From: CAZAEB01 sp964484095
GTDB lineage: Bacteria; Patescibacteriota; Microgenomatia; UBA12405; BS750m-G30
Direction of reading: 5' to 3'
Assembly (NCBI GenBank): GCA_964484095.1
Contig: CAZAEB010000019.1
Coordinates: 1 to 10,292, forward strand
DNA: 10,292 bases
Shown here one piece after another: positions 1 through 6,261 of the stretch. The position numbers and the translations under genes are program-made. How positions within the stretch are numbered: the stretch's first letter is position 1; every line of letters starts with the position of its first letter. Below the pieces are notes generated by a model. It searched no databases, was not told the origin of the DNA, and saw nothing but the letters and a program-made list of their open reading frames with translations.

Positions 1-59
1 TCGAACCTGTGACCTTTCGGATGTAAACCGAATGCTCTAACCAACTGAGCTAAGCGACC
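1..59 (-). tRNA. tRNA-Val (anticodon TAC), 3' end cut off by the window edge
   Basis: Read on the minus strand, the sequence gives a 7-base acceptor strand GGTCGCT, then TA, a D arm with stem GCTC/GAGC, an anticodon stem TTCGG/CCGAA and the 7-base loop TTTACAT, so the anticodon is TAC at 25..23, reading valine GTA codons. The 5' half of the T arm follows (ACAGG and the start of the TTCGA loop), and the rest of the T arm, the acceptor 3' strand and the CCA end lie outside the window. It sits 16 bases downstream of tRNA-Leu and is probably processed from the same transcript. The anticodon loop has the normal T at position 33, unlike its neighbour. Confidence 0.93.
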
Positions 60-75
60 CCCTTTTTGACCTTTG

Positions 76-162
76 TGGTGCCGAAGATGGGAGTCGAACC
101 CATATTCTCGAAAGAGAACACGCTCCTGGGGCGTGCGCGTCTGCCAATTCCGCCACTTCGGC
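76..162 (-). tRNA. tRNA-Leu (anticodon CAG) with encoded CCA
   Basis: The minus strand folds into a complete class II tRNA. The acceptor strands are GCCGAAG (162..156) and CTTCGGC (86..80), followed by discriminator A (79) and an encoded CCA (78..76). The D region has the usual leucine form, the anticodon stem is CACGC/GCGTG, the variable arm is a long hairpin (TTCTC/GAGAA around TTTC), and the T arm is ATGGG/CCCAT around TTCGACT. The long variable arm and A73 fit leucine identity. The loop is CCCAGGA (130..124), so the anticodon is CAG and reads CTG codons. Position 33 is C instead of the nearly universal U; the stem is five perfect pairs, so shifting the fold does not remove this oddity. 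The gene is transcribed towards tRNA-Val. Confidence 0.95.
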
Positions 163-177
163 CAAACAATCAACTCT

Positions 178-206
178 TTTATACTTAGGGCGGTATAGTT
201 TAACAA
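178..206 (-). promoter_or_regulatory. Sigma-70-type promoter for the tRNA-Leu/tRNA-Val unit
   Basis: On the minus strand a -35 box TTGTTA (206..201) is followed after exactly 17 bases by a -10 box TATAAA (183..178), which match the bacterial consensus at 4/6 and 5/6 positions. Transcription would begin near 171, leaving about nine bases before the mature tRNA-Leu 5' end at 162. The site lies in the 52-base gap after the solute-binding protein gene, so the tRNAs need not depend on read-through from the envelope operon. Prediction from sequence only. Confidence 0.6.
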
Positions 207-214
207 ATATTGGC

Positions 215-1579
215 TCACTGATTCAAATCTAAAGGAAGTTCTCCTCGGCACACCTCATAGTTTTCTGGAAAGAATAGAAAAATTGCTGGTGCGTCTTCTA
301 GTAGATACCTTTGAAAATCTTGATATATTCTTTTTCTTTCCTCCTTTGAAAAAATCCTTCTTCCTTCCTCTAAAAGCTTGTCGATTCTGGGGTTTGAGTA
401 CTTGGTTATATTCCCTGGTTGGTCAGAATGCCAAAAAAAGTACTGATCGGGGTCAGGGGGAATTTGTCCGTATGTTAGTATCACATCAAAATCTTGATCC
501 GTATTTATTATTGGAGATGTGACTACTTCAGCCTTGATTCCAAGCACTCTCTGCCAGTCTTCTTTGATTTTTTCTGCCCATGAAATCAACTCTTTGGTGG
601 TGATAATATTTATTGTAATCTCTTGCGTTGCATCGCCATCGGCATCGTCTAAAATTGTCTTTGCATGTTCCGGGTCGTAAGGATAGGTTTTAACATTTTT
701 GTTGTATGCCCACGACAATGGAGAAATAGGGGTTAGTGTTCTTATTTGCTTTTCTGGTTTGTGAATTGCATAGGAAAGAGCCTGACGAAATCTTTTGTCT
801 GAAAAAGGCTCTTTTTGAGTATTAAAAAACAAGGCGGCATATTTTTCTGTATTTTGCTTAGGGGTAATCGTTAGGCCTGGCCAGGTTTCAAAATCGCTAA
901 TTGAATTAAGACCAGTAATACAATCCACCTCCCCCAGTTTAAAAGCATTAGTCAGTGAGTTTTGATTTGGATAAAATCGATAAGTAAGAATGTTTTTATC
1001 TTCAATCGATTTTTTTATTAAAGTTAAAGATGATAAATATCCTGCATTTGAACGGAGTTTTTTAATTTGATATTCGCCGAGGCCAATCTTTCCCTTTTTA
1101 TATAGCGGCTTTGAAAGAAGGGTGGGTAAAGGGGAAAAAGGATCTTCAATTTTAAAAGTAATTACTGAAGAGCTAATAACTTCCATTTCTGCCCCCCTAA
1201 TCTGATAGTTAATTTCTTTGCTTTTTAAGCGTGAACCGTCGTGCCAGGAAGCGTTTTCGTCCAGTCTAAAGGTGTATTTCCTTCCCTGTTCACTAATATC
1301 CCATGATAAAGCCGCTGCAGGCAAAGGAGTGCCATTATTTGACAGTCTGGTTAGGCCAATGGAAATAAGATTGCCGATTTCACAAGGGAGGGTTTCAATA
1401 GAGTATTTGCCAATAACTCCCACATTTATTCTTTTAGGGAAAAAGCGCTTGGCAAAAAAAACTACTTGACTTTGCAAAAGAAAAACGGTAATTCCAATTC
1501 CTATTCCCAAAAAAATAATCAAGAAATTTTTCTCGATGAATTTAACAGCCACTTTAAACTGACCTTTTATAGTTAGCAT
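215..1579 (-). CDS. Membrane-anchored ABC-type solute-binding protein, family 5 (oligopeptide/dipeptide-binding type)
   Basis: The 454-residue protein has one hydrophobic segment at about residues 18-38 followed by a basic stretch (KRFFPKR), then an extracellular family 5 binding fold. Visible family signatures are a core such as WDISEQGRKYTFRL..WHDG (about 93-115), EPFSDKRFRQALSYAIHK (257-274), YPYDPEHAKTILDDAD (299-314) and YSNPRIDKLLEEGRR (394-408). Such proteins usually capture peptides, sugars or metal complexes for an importer, but the ligand cannot be read here. There is no lipobox cysteine after the hydrophobic segment, so it is probably held by an uncleaved N-terminal helix. It is shorter than typical OppA/DppA (about 500-550 aa), and no permease or ATPase gene is present in the window. 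It starts 3 bases after the secG stop, without a clear ribosome binding site, and ends in TGA. Confidence 0.85.
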   Translation of the reverse strand: MLTIKGQFKVAVKFIEKNFLIIFLGIGIGITVFLLQSQVVFFAKRFFPKRINVGVIGKYSIETLPCEIGNLISIGLTRLSNNGTPLPAAALSWDISEQGRKYTFRLDENASWHDGSRLKSKEINYQIRGAEMEVISSSVITFKIEDPFSPLPTLLSKPLYKKGKIGLGEYQIKKLRSNAGYLSSLTLIKKSIEDKNILTYRFYPNQNSLTNAFKLGEVDCITGLNSISDFETWPGLTITPKQNTEKYAALFFNTQKEPFSDKRFRQALSYAIHKPEKQIRTLTPISPLSWAYNKNVKTYPYDPEHAKTILDDADGDATQEITINIITTKELISWAEKIKEDWQRVLGIKAEVVTSPIINTDQDFDVILTYGQIPPDPDQYFFWHSDQPGNITKYSNPRIDKLLEEGRRIFSKEERKRIYQDFQRYLLEDAPAIFLFFPENYEVCRGELPLDLNQ

Positions 1580-1582
1580 TTA

Positions 1583-1801
1583 CTAAATGTTGAAGGTTAC
1601 CATTCTGAAAAAGGAAAAAACCACAAAAACAATAGTAACAAACACTGTAATTGTAAACATTACCTTATCCCAACCTCTTCGAGTTGTTTTTGGGGCAGCC
1701 AGAGAGGCTCCTCTAGCTTCATCGCTGGGAGGTTGAAGAAGAACTAGTCCAACGACAAGAAGCGAAATAACTATTTGAATGACTGAAAATACTATTTCCA
1801 T
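1583..1801 (-). CDS. secG: Preprotein translocase subunit SecG
   Basis: This 72-residue protein has the SecG layout: a first membrane helix (about 3-23) ending in the typical LVVGLVLLQ, a short polar loop (about 24-46) and a second helix (about 47-68) introduced by RRGWDKVMFTITVFV. SecG associates with SecYE and assists SecA-driven protein export. The loop lacks the glycine-rich run found in many SecG proteins but keeps a short GASLAAPKTTRRG stretch. It is in an operon with three other membrane or exported proteins, starting 2 bases after the preceding stop and ending in TAG just 3 bases before the solute-binding protein start. No Shine-Dalgarno sequence is visible. Length and topology fit the family, although such short membrane proteins diverge quickly. 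Confidence 0.85.
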   Translation of the reverse strand: MEIVFSVIQIVISLLVVGLVLLQPPSDEARGASLAAPKTTRRGWDKVMFTITVFVTIVFVVFSFFRMVTFNI

Positions 1802-1803
1802 AA

Positions 1804-2208
1804 TTATTTTTTAACAATCCAGAGGATAATAGAAAAAGAAAGGTTTATAAGTATTGATATTATTAAATAGGTTAAAAACAAGGAAGGCTCAGCCTGGGGG
1901 GCGGTAAACCCGTTCCAGCTGCCTCCTGGGAATACAAAGGGAGTAATTTTAAATCCAGTTACTACGGTGGTAGTTAGATATAAACCAATTACATTAATAA
2001 GCGATCTTGCCAATCCTAAAGTGATTATGTTTATTGGCAAAAGAAGAATTCTGATAATTGGCTTCAAAATTAACTCAAACAGTGTTATTGCTAGAGAAAC
2101 TAAACTAATAGTTTGCCATCCGTCGACAAAGCTAATAGATGTAATCACTGAACTAACAAACAAAAGACTGATGAGATTGATAAACCAATACCTTATAATC
2201 TTTTTCAT
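1804..2208 (-). CDS. Small four-helix membrane protein, YvlD / phage-holin-4 superfamily
   Basis: With the ATG at 2208 the product has 134 residues and about four hydrophobic segments (roughly 4-24, 32-47, 52-84 in part, and 109-131). The stretch LKPIIRILLLPINIITLGL (48-66) is the hallmark of the Phage_holin_4_2/YvlD family, small bacterial inner-membrane proteins of poorly known function that are usually not phage genes. An in-frame start at 2268 would add 20 residues and overlap the upstream gene by 47 bases; I prefer 2208, because MKKIIRYW begins where family members usually begin and the gap to the upstream TGA is then 13 bases. It lies between the transglutaminase-like protein and SecG, which supports an envelope role. 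A holin or lysis function is not supported by the neighbours. Confidence 0.75.
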   Translation of the reverse strand: MKKIIRYWFINLISLLFVSSVITSISFVDGWQTISLVSLAITLFELILKPIIRILLLPINIITLGLARSLINVIGLYLTTTVVTGFKITPFVFPGGSWNGFTAPQAEPSLFLTYLIISILINLSFSIILWIVKK

Positions 2209-2221
2209 CTGGTCAAGCTTA

Positions 2222-4147
2222 TCAAAATAGCTTTTTCTTTGCAACCTTAGCAAGCCTAAAAATTCCAATACCGAAAAGACTGAAAATAATAAGCGCCAAT
2301 ATTATTTTCAGAATAGATATGATAAGTGTATTTGAATTGCTGTTAATATTGCCACAAACCATAACCGTTTGGTCATCCGCCCCTTGTCTGGAAACGGTCA
2401 ATTTGTACGTCGGGTTAAAAAACCACTCAAGAAGTGGTGATGATTTGGGAATAGAAAATATTTCTTTTCCAAAAGGAGGGATAATTGGGAATTCTGTCAA
2501 AAAAGACTCATGTGGGTTTTTGGTAAAAATATCAGGGGGCTGAAAAGAATAGTTAAAAAAGGAAAGACTAGAGCCAAGATAATTAACTTTTACATTTTTT
2601 AAGGTTGCCATTGATTTATTGGTTACTATTACTGTTTGATCTTTTTGATCAATAAGTAGTGACGACGAGCTTTCTGTTAAAGAAACAGTTAAAAGGTCTT
2701 TTTCTAAATCTTTGCTTTGTATGATTGGGCCGGTGGCAAAAGAAACATTAACAGTTTTGTTTCCGGAGTTATTGTCTTGATAAGATCCTGGCGGTGGCGG
2801 GTATTGGCTGTCTGTTCCATGAATTACAAATGTAAAATGGTTTAAGTCTAAATGATTGAAGTAATCGATTCCGCCGGTGGTTTTTTCCCAGGTAGGATCA
2901 ACCTGTATCCAGGTTTTTTTCTGCTCATCCCAATATTCTGGCCAGGCGTGAAGGACATCTCTTTTTAAAGAAAGAGGTTTGATTTTGGGGTTGTTGGTAT
3001 AGGCGTACCCTTCAATTTCTCTGGCAGGAATACCTGCCGCTCTGCAAATGGCCACAAAAAGATCGGTAAACTCGCTACAAACACTTTGATTCGGTTCTAG
3101 AATGGCTTTGACAGCCCCCTTTCTTTCAATATTTCCACTCGCCAAATCTCCATAGTTATAGTTCAGCTGATCAACAACATAGTTGTATATTTTTTTTGGA
3201 TCTTTTAATCTACTCGCTAAGGCAACAATCTCTGGATTTTGGGATTGCCAGTATCGGTTCGATTGCAAAAATTTTTCTAAGTCTTGATTTTGATTGTAAG
3301 GATGATTGGTTCTGGGGGTTGAAACAATTTTTGCCTGCCCCTGGGCGGTAATTTTAATCTCTTCCATTTGGGAAAGTTCGTATACGGCCATCCAGTTTCC
3401 GTTATCATCAATATTGATGTCAATTGGTTTGGGAGTTAGTTGGGAATAAAACACCTCCTGATAGTTTGTCTCAGGAGGAAGAGGAATTTCATAAATAACA
3501 ACGTCAGAACTGCCGTTTTTTAAATAATAGTTAAGAGTAAAATCAAAAATTTGAAAATCTCCAAATGCTAAAACAACCCCACTACTAGAGATCTGATGTT
3601 TATTAAATGAATATTTTGTCTGTCCGGAAAGAGTCTGACTGCTTGCAGGTTGAGTAGAAGAGTAGGAAAGATGACCAAAAATGGCAGGAACATACAGTGA
3701 GATTTGATAATCATCTATCATGTCAAAGTTGGATATCTGAGGAACAACTATTTCCCAAACACGACCCTTTTTAGTAGCGAAGTTAAGAAGCTGATATTCA
3801 ACATAAAAGGTGAGCGTTTTACCCTTTCCTATAACCTGCTCATTAAAAGAAATCCGGATTTCAGTGTCATCGTTTTTTTGATTAACAGAAGCAAGAATAT
3901 CTCCTTTTTCGTCCCAAGCAGTTATTGATTGAACCGGCGTTTTTATTTCTATGTGGTACTCTTTGGGATAAATATTACTGAAGTTATTGGTTAAAGAAAT
4001 TGTTTGTTTTACAACCGCTCCTCCACGGCTGTTTATCCGATATTCGGTGTAATATTCAGATTTAAATTCAGACAAAGCAAAAATTTGGCGTTGAAAAAGG
4101 ATTAAAAGAAAAGTAAATAAACAGAAAAAGAATATGGATTTTTTCAT
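2222..4147 (-). CDS. Exported, membrane-anchored transglutaminase-like (papain-fold) protein
   Basis: The product has 641 residues from the ATG at 4147. It has an N-terminal signal or anchor (about 4-25), a long beta-rich N-terminal region, a transglutaminase-like core (about 310-445), a second beta-rich region, a C-terminal membrane helix (about 607-629) and a basic tail. The catalytic triad is visible: C357 in NQSVCSEF, H400 in DVLHAWPEYW and D417 in WIQVDPTWE, with the usual GIPAREIEGYA segment between. The domain family includes peptidases, amidases and cross-linking enzymes; the substrate here is unknown, but the topology places the active site outside the membrane. A longer reading frame starts with TTG at 4183, but that TTG falls within the predicted -35 box, so it is unlikely to be translated. 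It is the first gene of the envelope operon and ends in TGA. Confidence 0.85.
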   Translation of the reverse strand: MKKSIFFFCLFTFLLILFQRQIFALSEFKSEYYTEYRINSRGGAVVKQTISLTNNFSNIYPKEYHIEIKTPVQSITAWDEKGDILASVNQKNDDTEIRISFNEQVIGKGKTLTFYVEYQLLNFATKKGRVWEIVVPQISNFDMIDDYQISLYVPAIFGHLSYSSTQPASSQTLSGQTKYSFNKHQISSSGVVLAFGDFQIFDFTLNYYLKNGSSDVVIYEIPLPPETNYQEVFYSQLTPKPIDINIDDNGNWMAVYELSQMEEIKITAQGQAKIVSTPRTNHPYNQNQDLEKFLQSNRYWQSQNPEIVALASRLKDPKKIYNYVVDQLNYNYGDLASGNIERKGAVKAILEPNQSVCSEFTDLFVAICRAAGIPAREIEGYAYTNNPKIKPLSLKRDVLHAWPEYWDEQKKTWIQVDPTWEKTTGGIDYFNHLDLNHFTFVIHGTDSQYPPPPGSYQDNNSGNKTVNVSFATGPIIQSKDLEKDLLTVSLTESSSSLLIDQKDQTVIVTNKSMATLKNVKVNYLGSSLSFFNYSFQPPDIFTKNPHESFLTEFPIIPPFGKEIFSIPKSSPLLEWFFNPTYKLTVSRQGADDQTVMVCGNINSNSNTLIISILKIILALIIFSLFGIGIFRLAKVAKKKLF

Positions 4148-4154
4148 TTTCTTA

Positions 4155-4183
4155 ATAATACCTGTTTTGTTTCTCAATTCCAA
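4155..4183 (-). promoter_or_regulatory. Promoter of the envelope operon (divergent partner of the lexA promoter)
   Basis: On the minus strand a -35 box TTGGAA (183..178 of the 4100s, i.e. 4183..4178; 4/6 match) is followed after 17 bases by a -10 box TATTAT (4160..4155; 5/6 match). Initiation would fall at about 4148, one base or so before the ATG at 4147, implying a leaderless or nearly leaderless mRNA. This agrees with the absence of a Shine-Dalgarno sequence there. The -35 box is only six bases from that of the opposing lexA promoter. Confidence 0.5.
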
Positions 4184-4191
4184 AAGGTATT
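4157..4191. repeat. Seven-base inverted repeat in the divergent control region (candidate operator)
   Basis: AATACCT at 4157-4163 is exactly mirrored by AGGTATT at 4185-4191, 28 bases centre to centre. The left arm overlaps the -10 box of the envelope promoter and the right arm overlaps the first two bases of the lexA -35 box, so a dimer bound here could influence both promoters. The arms do not resemble the classic LexA boxes (CTGT-N8-ACAG or GAAC-N4-GTTC). Binding is inference. Confidence 0.35.
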
Positions 4192-4218
4192 GACTTCGTG
4201 TTTTTTTCGTGTTTTAAT
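4190..4218 (+). promoter_or_regulatory. Promoter of the lexA-rsmI-gpmA operon, extended -10 type
   Basis: A -35 box TTGACT (4190-4195; 5/6 match) and a -10 box TTTAAT (4213-4218; 5/6 match) are separated by exactly 17 bases, and a TG at 4210-4211 gives the extended -10 form. The predicted start of transcription is about 4224-4226, two to four bases before the lexA ATG at 4228, with no room for a ribosome binding site. The spacer contains a direct repeat of TTCGTGTTTT. This is the best promoter match I found in the window. Confidence 0.65.
4195..4215 (+). repeat. Tandem direct repeat TTCGTGTTTT within the lexA promoter spacer
   Basis: TTCGTGTTTT occurs at 4195-4204 and again, identical, at 4206-4215, an 11-base period close to one helical turn. 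The copies cover the end of the -35 box, the whole spacer and the start of the -10 box, where a bound repressor would block RNA polymerase. It could be the autoregulatory site of LexA or a site for another factor, but T-rich sequence raises the chance of coincidence. Confidence 0.4.
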
Positions 4219-4227
4219 TTCTTTAGA

Positions 4228-4854
4228 ATGACAATAATTTTATATAAAAAGCAGAGGCAAATTGTCGATTATATTTCACAGTATATTCAAAAATTCGAAT
4301 ATTCTCCCACTCTTACAGAGATTGCCCAAGCAATTGGCGTTTCTGCTCTTTCTACAGTCTGCGGCCATCTGGATGTTTTGGAAAAAAAGAAAGTAATTAG
4401 GCGATACAAGGGGGCTCTTCGAGGAATAGAGCTTCTTAAAGTTAATAATGGTCTTTTGGAAAAAGGGATCGAGCTTTCAATACTAGGTTTCATTGCTGCC
4501 GGAAAGCCAATTGAACCGTACACTGACCCTAATGCTACTGCTATTGTCCCTCACTATATGGTTTCCGGAAAAAAAAGAGCTTTTGTCCTTCATGTTAAGG
4601 GAGAGTCGATGATTGAAGAAGGTATTTTGGATGGGGACTATATTGTTGTTGAGGAGCAGAGCGAAGCAAATAATGGTGATGTGGTGGTGGCAATTTTGGA
4701 AAATGGTTTTGCAACTCTCAAAAAGTTTTACCGCGAGTCGGCAAGAATCAGGCTTGAGCCGGCAAATTCTAAGATGAAACCAATTTTTGTCAAGAATGTT
4801 ACCATTCAGGGCCGAGCGGTTGGAGTAATTAGAAACTGGAACGGTAAGGCATAA
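4228..4854 (+). CDS. lexA: LexA-type SOS repressor, self-cleaving
   Basis: From the ATG at 4228 the protein has 208 residues. An N-terminal winged helix-turn-helix (about 8-70) contains SPTLTEIAQAIGVSALSTVCGHL, matching the LexA DNA-binding domain. The S24 peptidase domain follows, with the cleavage pair A91-G92 in GFIAAGKPIE, the nucleophile S127 in KGESMIEEG and the general base K165 in FATLKKF. All residues needed for RecA-stimulated self-cleavage are therefore present. LexA normally represses DNA-damage genes and itself. An upstream in-frame GTG at 4198 would add ten residues but lies inside the promoter spacer, so I reject it. It is the first gene of an operon with rsmI (one-base gap) and gpmA, which are not classic SOS genes. 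The DNA-binding helix is somewhat divergent, so the operator may differ from known LexA boxes. Confidence 0.93.
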   Translation: MTIILYKKQRQIVDYISQYIQKFEYSPTLTEIAQAIGVSALSTVCGHLDVLEKKKVIRRYKGALRGIELLKVNNGLLEKGIELSILGFIAAGKPIEPYTDPNATAIVPHYMVSGKKRAFVLHVKGESMIEEGILDGDYIVVEEQSEANNGDVVVAILENGFATLKKFYRESARIRLEPANSKMKPIFVKNVTIQGRAVGVIRNWNGKA

Positions 4855-4855
4855 A

Positions 4856-5563
4856 ATGGTTAAAAAAGATGGTCTGGGAACATTGTTTATTGTTTCTACT
4901 CCGATTGGAAATATTGACGATATCACTAAAAGAGCAGTTGATACTTTAAAAAAGGTTGAATATTGTTTATGTGAAGACACTCGAAAAACGAAAAATCTAT
5001 TAGAAAAAATTGGAGTAAAGCCCCTAAAGCTAGTTTCATACTATCAAGGGAATGAAGATGAAAGAATTCACCAGGTGATGGTTAGATTGAAAAAGGGAGA
5101 TTCAATCGGCTTAGTTTCCAATGCCGGTATGCCGCTGGTTTCTGATCCGGGCTACAAGCTGGTGAGGGCGGTAATTAAGGCGGGAGCTGGATTGACCGTT
5201 ATTCCCGGCCCATCGGCAGTTACTGCTGGCCTAGTACTCTCAGGCCTGCCGCCAGATAAATTTTTGTTTTTAGGGTTTTTACCCAAAAAAAGAGGCAAAA
5301 GAACAAAAGTGTTGGGAGAAGCTTTAAATATCAGTGCCGACCTATGTTCATCAATTGTTTTTTACGAATCCCCTTTTCGACTTATTAGTGCTCTTGAAGA
5401 TCTTAGAGATTTAAACATCAGGCTTTCTGTTTCTGTTTGTCGAGAATTGACTAAAAAATTTGAAACAGTCGTTCGTGGAAACCCAAAGGAAGTTTTGCTA
5501 GAATTGAAAAAAGGAAATATAAAAGGAGAGGTTACGGTAGTTGTTTCCAATAAAACTATATGA
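4856..5563 (+). CDS. rsmI: 16S rRNA (cytidine-1402-2'-O)-methyltransferase RsmI
   Basis: This 235-residue enzyme uses S-adenosylmethionine to methylate the ribose of C1402 in the ribosomal decoding centre. Family motifs are clear: LFIVSTPIGNIDDIT (10-24), CEDTRKTKNLL (39-49), SYYQGNEDER (61-70), GLVSNAGMPLVSDPGYKLV (85-103), VIPGPSAVTAGLVLSGLP (115-132), FLGFLPKKRGKR (138-149) and VFYESPFRL (168-176). The loop SNAGMPLVSDPG departs from the usual SDAGTPLISDPG at two positions. It ends soon after the GEVTVVV strand and lacks the C-terminal extension of the E. coli enzyme (286 aa). Its ATG is one base after the lexA stop, with a weak AAGG upstream. Its TGA overlaps the next ATG (ATGA at 5560-5563), suggesting translational coupling. 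Confidence 0.95.
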   Translation: MVKKDGLGTLFIVSTPIGNIDDITKRAVDTLKKVEYCLCEDTRKTKNLLEKIGVKPLKLVSYYQGNEDERIHQVMVRLKKGDSIGLVSNAGMPLVSDPGYKLVRAVIKAGAGLTVIPGPSAVTAGLVLSGLPPDKFLFLGFLPKKRGKRTKVLGEALNISADLCSSIVFYESPFRLISALEDLRDLNIRLSVSVCRELTKKFETVVRGNPKEVLLELKKGNIKGEVTVVVSNKTI

Positions 5564-6261
5564 AACCGAGTGTTAATGAAGCTATTCGGATAACCAGGTC
5601 GGCACTTTCTTCGATAATGAGTCCTGGCAAAGCCAAAAGGCCTCTTCCTAAAAAAGAGTCTTCTAAGTATCCGGAGATATATGTTTTTAGACATGGAGAA
5701 ACCTATGATAACCGCCAGCGAATTTTTTCCGGTTGGCGGGACTCTAAACTAACCCTAAAAGGAAAAGATCAGGCAAAGATGTTGGTTCCCAAACTCAAAG
5801 ACAAACAAATCGATGTTTGTATTATTTCCCATCTTTCGCGTTCCAGCCAAACCGCCAAAATTGCCCTTAAGGGCAAAAAAGTTAGCTATGAAGTCGATGA
5901 CAGGATTATCGAAAGAGATTATGGGAAACTAACTGGTAAAAGCAAAGAGAAACTGATGGAGGAGAACTTTGTTGATGCGGTAAAGTACAGGCGATATTTT
6001 GATTTTCCGCCTCCTGGAGGTGAATCTTTGAAAGACGTTAAAAAAAGAGTCTTTCCTTTCTGCCGTGATCTGGTTAAAAGAGTAAAGAAAACTGGTGAGA
6101 ACGTGGCTGTTTCTTGTCATGGCAACTCAATGAAAATTATTAGGTTGTACTTTGAAAAACTGAAAATAATTGATGTTTTAGTTCAAGAAAACCCTTTGGG
6201 CCAAGATTATGCTGAGTATGTTGTTGCGCCTGATAAGGTTCTGGTATTAGGCGATTTCTAG
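5560..6261 (+). CDS. gpmA: 2,3-bisphosphoglycerate-dependent phosphoglycerate mutase (histidine phosphatase superfamily)
   Basis: The 233-residue protein probably interconverts 3- and 2-phosphoglycerate. Visible features are the phosphohistidine motif R44-H45-G46-E47, FSGWRDSKLTLKG (56-68, matching the substrate loop of the mutases), SHLSRSSQTA (90-99), E118-R119 in ERDYGKLTG, K129, the arginine pair R144-R145 in YRRYFDFPPP, GGESL (153-157) and H187 in SCHGNS. The ERxYG and YRRxFDxPPP motifs favour a true mutase over a general phosphatase. Oddities are a roughly 36-residue polar N-terminal extension, aspartate in place of the usual histidine of ERHYG, and a shortened insertion before GGESL. 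The start overlaps the rsmI stop; a later in-frame ATG at 5617 is possible but lacks a ribosome binding site. The gene converges with enolase, the next step of the pathway, which supports the call. Confidence 0.78.
   Translation: MKPSVNEAIRITRSALSSIMSPGKAKRPLPKKESSKYPEIYVFRHGETYDNRQRIFSGWRDSKLTLKGKDQAKMLVPKLKDKQIDVCIISHLSRSSQTAKIALKGKKVSYEVDDRIIERDYGKLTGKSKEKLMEENFVDAVKYRRYFDFPPPGGESLKDVKKRVFPFCRDLVKRVKKTGENVAVSCHGNSMKIIRLYFEKLKIIDVLVQENPLGQDYAEYVVAPDKVLVLGDF

Noticed and set aside
1804..2208. Phage lysis module suggested by the holin-4 family name
   Set aside because: Neighbours are chromosomal secretion genes; there is no endolysin or other phage gene, and this family is widespread outside phages.
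2209..2268. Upstream start for the YvlD-type membrane protein
   Set aside because: It would overlap the previous gene by 47 bases; the ATG at 2208 gives the expected family N-terminus.
4181..4183. TTG start adding 12 residues to the transglutaminase-like protein
   Set aside because: It lies inside the predicted -35 box and precedes the signal sequence, which starts naturally with MKKSIFFF at 4147.
4198..4227. GTG start adding ten residues to LexA
   Set aside because: It falls within the promoter spacer and the added residues are phenylalanine-rich and unlike any LexA N-terminus.
4483..4980. Reading frame on the minus strand opposite lexA and rsmI
   Set aside because: It spans two clear genes on the other strand and shows no coding signature of its own.
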